Shown here piece after piece: positions 6,191 to 9,468 of a stretch of 9,468 nucleotides of DNA; the stretch's first letter is position 1; every line of letters starts with the position of its first letter. The stretch comes from Crenothrix polyspora (GTDB lineage: Bacteria; Pseudomonadota; Gammaproteobacteria; Methylococcales; Methylomonadaceae), in contig CAMDOP010000115.1 of the NCBI GenBank assembly GCA_945903675.1, positions 1-9,468 on the forward strand, in the 5' to 3' direction. The position numbers were made by a program, and so were the translations under genes. The notes under the pieces are model-generated. The model was not told the DNA's origin, did not search any database, and saw only the letters and a list, made by a program, of their open reading frames with translations.

Positions 6191-6590
6191 GGTTTAATGT
6201 TCTTCTGCTCGATTTAATGTTCTTTTGCTCAGTTTTATGTTCTTTTGCTCAGCTTAATGTTCTTCTGCGCGGTTTAATGTTCTTCTGCGCGGTTTAATGT
6301 TCTTTTGCTCAGATTAATGTTCTTCTGCTCAGTTTGACGTACTTTTGCTCAGATTAATGTTCTTCTACTCGGTTTAATGTTCTTTTGCTCAGATTAATAT
6401 TCTTCTGCTCGATTTAATGTTCTTCTGCGCGGTTTAATGTTCTTTTGCTCGGTTTAAAGTTCTTTTGCTCGATTTAATGTTCTTCTGCTCGATTTAATGT
6501 TCTTCTGCGCGGTTTAATGTTCTTTTGCTCGGTTTAAAGTTCTTTTGCTCGGTTTAATGTTCTTTTGCTCGGTTTGATGTTCTTTTCGTC
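6191..6590 (+). repeat. Tandem array of twenty 20-bp units
   Basis: Twenty head-to-tail units follow the consensus GGTTTAATGTTCTTTTGCTC, each exactly 20 bp, with no spacers and no phase slip. Variation is concentrated at the first three bases (GGT, GAT, AGA, AGT, AGC), at the C/T in TTCTTYTG, and at GCTC versus GCGC; the core TTAATGTTCTT is nearly constant. The last unit ends CGTC and is degenerate. Because 20 is not a multiple of 3 and each unit contains TAA (or TTA on the other strand), no frame stays open in either direction, so it is non-coding. It lies between the divergent mepA and the unknown gene at 7003. The form suits a multimerising DNA-binding protein or simple satellite expansion; nothing shows which. 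Confidence 0.97.
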
Positions 6591-6879
6591 AGAAGGATAG
6601 TCTAGTCACCTTGTTAATCGCTCTATTGCGGAATGGGTCTAAAAAACAATCTGCTAGGAAATAAAGCTGCTGGCTAGTTTATCAAGTGAAGTTACTAAAA
6701 TAACCAAGCGCGTAAAAGACCAATAAACTAAAAAATAACAGTAATACCAAAGCACATTACAAATTAAGCTGTAGCGATTTAAATGGAATAAGATTAAAAT
6801 AAACTATTGATATATCTATGTTTTTCGAAGTATTACACAAAGAAAACAAACTATTTGTGCGACTGATTTAAAATATAGT
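6591..6879. other. Gene-free AT-rich stretch right of the array
   Basis: I see no reading frame, tRNA, terminator or convincing promoter in these 289 bp. It is AT-rich and moderately stop-dense. It joins the repeat array to the palindromic element in front of the gene at 7003. Confidence 0.4.
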
Positions 6880-6903
6880 AAGCCTAGCATTAGTTCGTAG
6901 CTT
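6880..6903 (+). repeat. 24-bp dispersed repeat, copy 2
   Basis: AAGCCTAGCATTAGTTCG and onward matches 1046-1069 at 21 of 24 positions and runs directly into the palindromic element that begins at 6897. Together they suggest that the repeat family is longer than its palindromic part. Confidence 0.5.
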
Positions 6904-6976
6904 CAATGCAGCAAGGCAGAATCAAGAATTTACAGTACTCAAACCTCCTCGCAACACCGTGTTTCATCGCGGCTAC
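6897..6976. repeat. REP/MITE-like imperfect palindrome, copy 1
   Basis: GTAGCTTCAATGCAGCAAGG opens the element, and the reverse complement of its right end reads AGTAGCCGCGATGAAACACGG, so the ends are inverted copies of GTAGC--C-ATG. The sequence resembles the TAGCCnGGATGnAnCGnAGnGGAATC type of dispersed palindrome known from several proteobacterial groups. It ends 26 bp before the start codon at 7003, so it forms much of the 5' flank of that gene and may hold or influence its promoter. Confidence 0.6.
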
Positions 6977-7002
6977 TTGCTAAATCACTGCCTAGGACAT
7001 TT

Positions 7003-7704
7003 ATGACTCATCGATTTAAAAAAAAGCGCCCAGCTTTCGTGATGCTGCCTAGACATAAACGCAGCAATGAAGTCATTCGCCTAAAAGGCCGCATTAAAAG
7101 AGAAACTGGCAATTATGGTGGTATGTTTACAAGCCACTTGCTTCTTGATGAACCTGACAGACCGGATTTATATAATCAGTGGTTTGACTTCTATTTCCTC
7201 GGTCAAGATCGTTTCACATTCTGGAATGTGGAAATTGTGACCGCACGTAGGGCATTTTGGGATGCCGTCCAAGAACTTGCTCACCAACGCACGACGGCAA
7301 TGTTGACGTCAGAAGAGCTTGCTGATGAGTCTAAGTTAGAATTTGTGCCTCCGGATTTTTCCAGCACCGGCAAAGTCTTGACTTACCAACTTATTCACCG
7401 TGAAAAGATGCGGTACGATAAATTCAATGGACTAACTTTTTCGGAGCAATTGGAAAAAATGGAAGTCGATATTATCCGTGAAACACCCCCCATTATTCAT
7501 GAGTCTTTTCGACTTGATCGTAGCTATGTCTACGGTATTGGGCTATCTATTATTCTTGATGTCAATATAATCAACCAAGCCGCGATTGAACAAGCCATCA
7601 CCCAATTTCGACTACTTAATGAAAAAGATTGGCAGGCCGCTATTCCAGTTCCGCGTGAGCGGCTGCCTGTTGTGAGTGAAGAACAAGCTTTTGCAGCTAT
7701 TTAG
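7003..7704 (+). CDS. Hypothetical protein, family not recognised
   Basis: This 233-residue soluble protein has no signal peptide or membrane segment, and I cannot assign it to a family. The first 37 residues are strongly basic (FKKKRP, PRHKR, LKGRIKR). An aromatic-rich block follows at about 56-92 (LYNQWFDFYFLGQDRFTFWN then RRAFWDAV). The centre is charged, and the C-terminal third carries a hydrophobic strand, YVYGIGLSIILDV (175-187). The basic N-terminus would suit nucleic-acid binding, but no motif proves this. The start is supported by AGGA (6994-6997) 5 nt upstream. Codon use and absence of internal stops indicate a real gene. It stands alone between two palindromic elements of one family, ahead of a toxin-antitoxin segment on the same strand, which suggests accessory DNA. 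Confidence 0.75.
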   Translation: MTHRFKKKRPAFVMLPRHKRSNEVIRLKGRIKRETGNYGGMFTSHLLLDEPDRPDLYNQWFDFYFLGQDRFTFWNVEIVTARRAFWDAVQELAHQRTTAMLTSEELADESKLEFVPPDFSSTGKVLTYQLIHREKMRYDKFNGLTFSEQLEKMEVDIIRETPPIIHESFRLDRSYVYGIGLSIILDVNIINQAAIEQAITQFRLLNEKDWQAAIPVPRERLPVVSEEQAFAAI

Positions 7705-7720
7705 GTTTGGTTAAAAGCAA

Positions 7721-7799
7721 GTAGCCGCAATGTAACGCAGTGGAATCAAGGAAATCATTACCCAAAAACCTCGATTCCGTGTTACTTCATCGAGGCTAG
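7721..7799. repeat. REP/MITE-like imperfect palindrome, copy 2
   Basis: The left arm GTAGCCGCAATGTAACGCAG is followed by TGGAATCAAGG. The right arm, read on the reverse strand, is CTAGCCTCGATGAAGTAACAC followed by GGAATCGAGG, so the arms pair over about 30 bp with mismatches. It is the better preserved relative of the element at 6897-6976. It starts 16 bp after the stop of the unknown gene and ends 25 bp before the HicB start. It could end or attenuate transcription by folding, but there is no T-tract. Confidence 0.65.
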
Positions 7800-7824
7800 T
7801 GTGCTGGGACTGGTAGGAGAGTTT

Positions 7825-8214
7825 ATGTTATATCCCGTTTATATTCATGTAGGTGATACAGAGCACGCGCTCGGTGTAACTATCCCAGACTTTCCTGGCT
7901 GTTTTTCTGCTGCGGATGACTGGCAAGATTTACCTAGAATGATTCAAGAAGCCATAGAGCTATGGTGTGAGGGTCAAAACTTAGAGCTACCCAAGCCCAG
8001 CGCATTAGATGACTTAGTTAAAAATACTGACTATGCGGATGGCGTTTGGCTATTAATTGATGTCGATATTTCAAAGCTTGATACTAAACCAGTGCGTTTG
8101 AATATCTCTATGCCACAAAGCTTAGTGAGCGAAATTGATAGCTATGCCAAAGCGCATGGCGCAACACGCTCAGGCTTTTTAGCACAAGCAGCAAGGCAAG
8201 CGATGCGAAATTAA
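7825..8214 (+). CDS. Solitary HicB-family antitoxin
   Basis: Using the ATG at 7825 gives 129 residues; an upstream in-frame GTG at 7801 would add eight residues, but AGGAGA (7815-7820) points to the ATG. The N-terminal half has the HicB fold signature (YPVYIHVGD, then GVTIPDFPGCFSAADDWQD at about 17-35, then a helix MIQEAIELWCEGQ). The C-terminal part (PVRLNISMPQSLVSEIDSYA and onward, about 92-126) is a ribbon-helix-helix DNA-binding domain. In type II HicAB modules HicB neutralises the HicA mRNA interferase and represses the operon. No hicA of about 60 codons exists on either side: upstream is a palindromic repeat and downstream an 79-bp gap to higB. It is either an orphan antitoxin or regulator, or the remnant of a module that lost its toxin. 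Confidence 0.88.
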   Translation: MLYPVYIHVGDTEHALGVTIPDFPGCFSAADDWQDLPRMIQEAIELWCEGQNLELPKPSALDDLVKNTDYADGVWLLIDVDISKLDTKPVRLNISMPQSLVSEIDSYAKAHGATRSGFLAQAARQAMRN

Positions 8215-8259
8215 TGCAACTCAAGGCTACTTATAGACAGCCAAAATAATAATAATAAT

Positions 8260-8288
8260 TTGTTAAGTGTTAATTAACGATTTACAAT
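8260..8288 (+). promoter_or_regulatory. higBA promoter with palindromic operator
   Basis: TTGTTA (8260-8265), a spacer of exactly 17 bp and TACAAT (8283-8288) form a good sigma-70 promoter. The spacer contains the perfect 10-bp palindrome GTTAATTAAC (8269-8278), with a further GTTAA half-site at 8262-8266. An operator between the -35 and -10 boxes is the usual place for autoregulation by an Xre-type antitoxin such as HigA. The -10 box ends 5 bp before the higB ATG. Confidence 0.65.
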
Positions 8289-8293
8289 AACTA

Positions 8294-8572
8294 ATGATAA
8301 AAAGTTTCTCTCACAAAGGTTTGAAGGCTTTCTTTGAAACAGGAAATAAAGCAAGTATTCAGGCTCAGCATGAGCAAAAGTTACGCTTGCAACTGGTTTC
8401 GCTAGATAACGCTAAATCAAAAAATGATGTCAATGTCCCATCATGGCAGTTGCACGAGCTTAAAGGTGATTTGAGAGGGCATTATTCAATCGCTGTGAAC
8501 GGAAACTGGCGCTTAACATTCAGATTTGAAGGTGAGGATATTATCTTGCTGGATTATCAAGATTATCATTAG
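8294..8572 (+). CDS. higB: HigB-type mRNA interferase toxin
   Basis: A 92-residue protein of the RelE/ParE superfamily, HigB branch, full length. Family features are the start MIKSFSHKGLKAFFETGNKA, the central LRLQLVSLDNA helix, the LHELKGDLRGHYSIAVNGNW block (about 53-72) and the end RLTFRF...DIILLDYQDYH. The conserved basic and aromatic residues of this block and the C-terminal histidine are present, so the toxin looks intact. HigB toxins cleave mRNA on the ribosome. It precedes its antitoxin, the reverse of most toxin-antitoxin operons but typical of higBA. No Shine-Dalgarno precedes the ATG, and the likely transcription start falls on or next to it. Confidence 0.94.
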   Translation: MIKSFSHKGLKAFFETGNKASIQAQHEQKLRLQLVSLDNAKSKNDVNVPSWQLHELKGDLRGHYSIAVNGNWRLTFRFEGEDIILLDYQDYH

Positions 8573-8581
8573 GAAATAAAT

Positions 8582-8857
8582 ATGGCCATGCACAATCCTC
8601 CACATCCAGGGCTCATTTTGCGCGAATGGATACCTGAGTCTATGTCTATAACGACTGCCGCAGGCGAATTAAAGGTTTCAAGAGTGACCTTATCTAAGAT
8701 TCTCAATGGTAACAGCAATATTAGTGCTGATATGGCAATAAGATTATCGCTATGGTTAGGAACTTCTGCTGAGTTTTGGTTAAGCGTGCAAGTTAAGTAT
8801 GATTTGTGGCAGGCTGAACAAAAAGGTTGTCCAGCTATAAGGCGAATTGCGGCTTAA
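8582..8857 (+). CDS. higA: HigA antitoxin (Xre family)
   Basis: A 91-residue helix-turn-helix protein. It opens with the HigA hallmark MHNPPHPGLILREWIPE, followed by the HTH (ITTAAGELKVSRVTLSKILN, about 23-42), then NISADMAIRLSLWLGTSAEFWLSVQVKYDLWQA (46-78), which is diagnostic of HigA. It neutralises HigB and should repress the operon, probably through the palindrome at 8269-8278. It starts 9 bp after the higB stop, with AGGA 7 nt ahead of the ATG at 8582; the ATG at 8588 is an alternative. Unlike higB it has a proper ribosome binding site, so the antitoxin may be translated more efficiently than the toxin. Confidence 0.95.
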   Translation: MAMHNPPHPGLILREWIPESMSITTAAGELKVSRVTLSKILNGNSNISADMAIRLSLWLGTSAEFWLSVQVKYDLWQAEQKGCPAIRRIAA

Positions 8858-9187
8858 AAATGAAGAAGCCTATCAATCTTACACAAGCATAAGCCTTATC
8901 AGCCCGAGTTAACGTAGCGTTGTCTTTGTTTGTCGATTAACTAAAAGTGTAACCAACTATAACCTAACTGCAAATCACAACAGTAAGTCTTAAGGGAAAT
9001 AAGGGACGAACCACGTTTATATTTTTAAAGGTGATTAAGCTGAAGTGTAGATTAATAACGGTGTTTTACCTCACAAACGAGACGGAGTGGCTAAACGGTT
9101 GATATTGCAATTAGCTTTGAAAAATCTGCGAGGATGGTTTTTTACTTTTAGTTATATAGCAACGCTTAAGCGCATCCAAACGTTTCA

Positions 9188-9227
9188 GTCGGAGTTACAA
9201 ACCCCGACCGGCTCAGTTCTTACTGGG
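9188..9227. repeat. Two adjacent hairpins
   Basis: GTCGG (9188-9192) pairs with CCGAC (9204-9208). Immediately after, CTCAGT (9212-9217) pairs with ACTGGG (9222-9227) over a TCTT loop, with one G-T pair. The GC content is higher than in the surroundings. There is no following T-tract on the plus strand. It may be part of a palindromic dispersed repeat or a structured RNA. Confidence 0.4.
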
Positions 9228-9243
9228 TTCGCGCAAAGGTCTC

Positions 9244-9274
9244 TTAACAATTGTTAACAGTTTTCTTATAAGAA
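9244..9274. promoter_or_regulatory. Pair of perfect palindromes
   Basis: TTAACAATTGTTAA (9244-9257, 14 bp) and TTCTTATAAGAA (9263-9274, 12 bp) are both perfect palindromes, separated by 5 bp. The first shares the GTTAA half-site with the higBA operator. They look like protein-binding sites, but no gene start is nearby within the window. Confidence 0.4.
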
Positions 9275-9468
9275 TTACTATATATTGATTGCCGGAGTGC
9301 CAAGCGGGACGGGGCTTGCAACCCATAAGCGCCAACTTAAGGTTAAATACATCAAATCAGGTTGGTACACAGTTTTAATCTATTTGATAGTTTCAGCAAA
9401 CTTGCCACCTCGGCTGGTAGTACCTGCAATGGCCGACGACGTGGACGCTCCATAAGTACTTTAAAGCA

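Larger units (their letters stand above)
8858..9468. other. Gene-free right end with repeat-like debris
   Basis: No reading frame here looks like a protein gene, and no terminator follows higA. The stretch has several short structured pieces (listed separately), and AAGGGACGAACCACGTTT (9002-9019) looks to me like part of a dispersed repeat, though I cannot confirm that. Short open frames reach the right edge on the minus strand (for example 9352-9468), but they overlap in different phases and none resembles a known protein. Confidence 0.4.

Noticed and set aside
6191..6590. CRISPR array
   Set aside because: The 20-bp units are directly adjacent, with no unique spacers between them, and no cas gene is present in the window.
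6191..6590. Coding repeat protein from the array
   Set aside because: The 20-bp period shifts frame every unit, and each unit supplies a TAA or TTA, so all six frames are closed within about 60 bp.
7003..7704. The unknown gene as the missing HicA toxin
   Set aside because: HicA proteins are about 60 residues with a double-stranded RNA-binding-like fold and a conserved GSHH-type motif. This protein has 233 residues and no such motif.
7801..7824. GTG at 7801 as start of the HicB protein
   Set aside because: The ATG at 7825 has AGGAGA in front of it and gives the usual N-terminus. The extra eight residues would begin within a base or two of the end of a palindromic repeat.
9352..9468. Partial CDS at the right edge on the minus strand (38 codons ending TGA)
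   Set aside because: Other short frames overlap the same bases in different phases. None matches a family I know, and the region is repeat-like.

Overview
The window looks like a chromosomal segment of a gammaproteobacterium with moderately low GC. Two genes point there: a complete Uup-type ABC-F ATPase and MepA, a peptidoglycan endopeptidase found mainly in gammaproteobacteria. A homologue of the formaldehyde-activating enzyme (Fae) suggests a methylotroph or methanotroph, for example one of the Methylococcales. That placement is inferred from single genes and no marker for a genus is present.

Left part (1-1870): a doubtful partial ORF at the edge, a DUF1993 protein on the minus strand, the N-terminal stub of an IS30-type transposase, and a minus-strand tRNA-Ser(GGA)/tRNA-Lys(CUU) pair closed by a clear intrinsic terminator. 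Middle (1871-5900), all on the minus strand: uup, a Fae-like gene and mepA. The Fae-like gene sits between two related elements of about 210 bp with 24-bp terminal inverted repeats. One of these contains a second, nested double-hairpin repeat. The Fae-like protein lacks the histidine that is catalytic in characterised Fae.

Right part (5901-9468): a 1.1-kb gene-free region holds a perfectly phased array of twenty 20-bp units with no spacers. Next come a plus-strand gene of unknown function bracketed by two related imperfect palindromes of about 80 bp, a solitary HicB-type antitoxin with no hicA, and a complete higBA toxin-antitoxin pair. The higBA promoter is placed so that the toxin mRNA should be leaderless or nearly so. 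The last 600 bp contain no convincing gene, but do hold perfect palindromes and hairpins that look like repeat debris.

Overall, a housekeeping block (uup, tRNAs, mepA) is interleaved with small mobile repeats and a toxin-antitoxin-rich accessory segment. I see no phage, CRISPR, secretion or biosynthetic cluster. The best candidates for something undescribed are the 20-bp array, the gene-bracketing repeat elements, and the Fae homologue with the altered active site.
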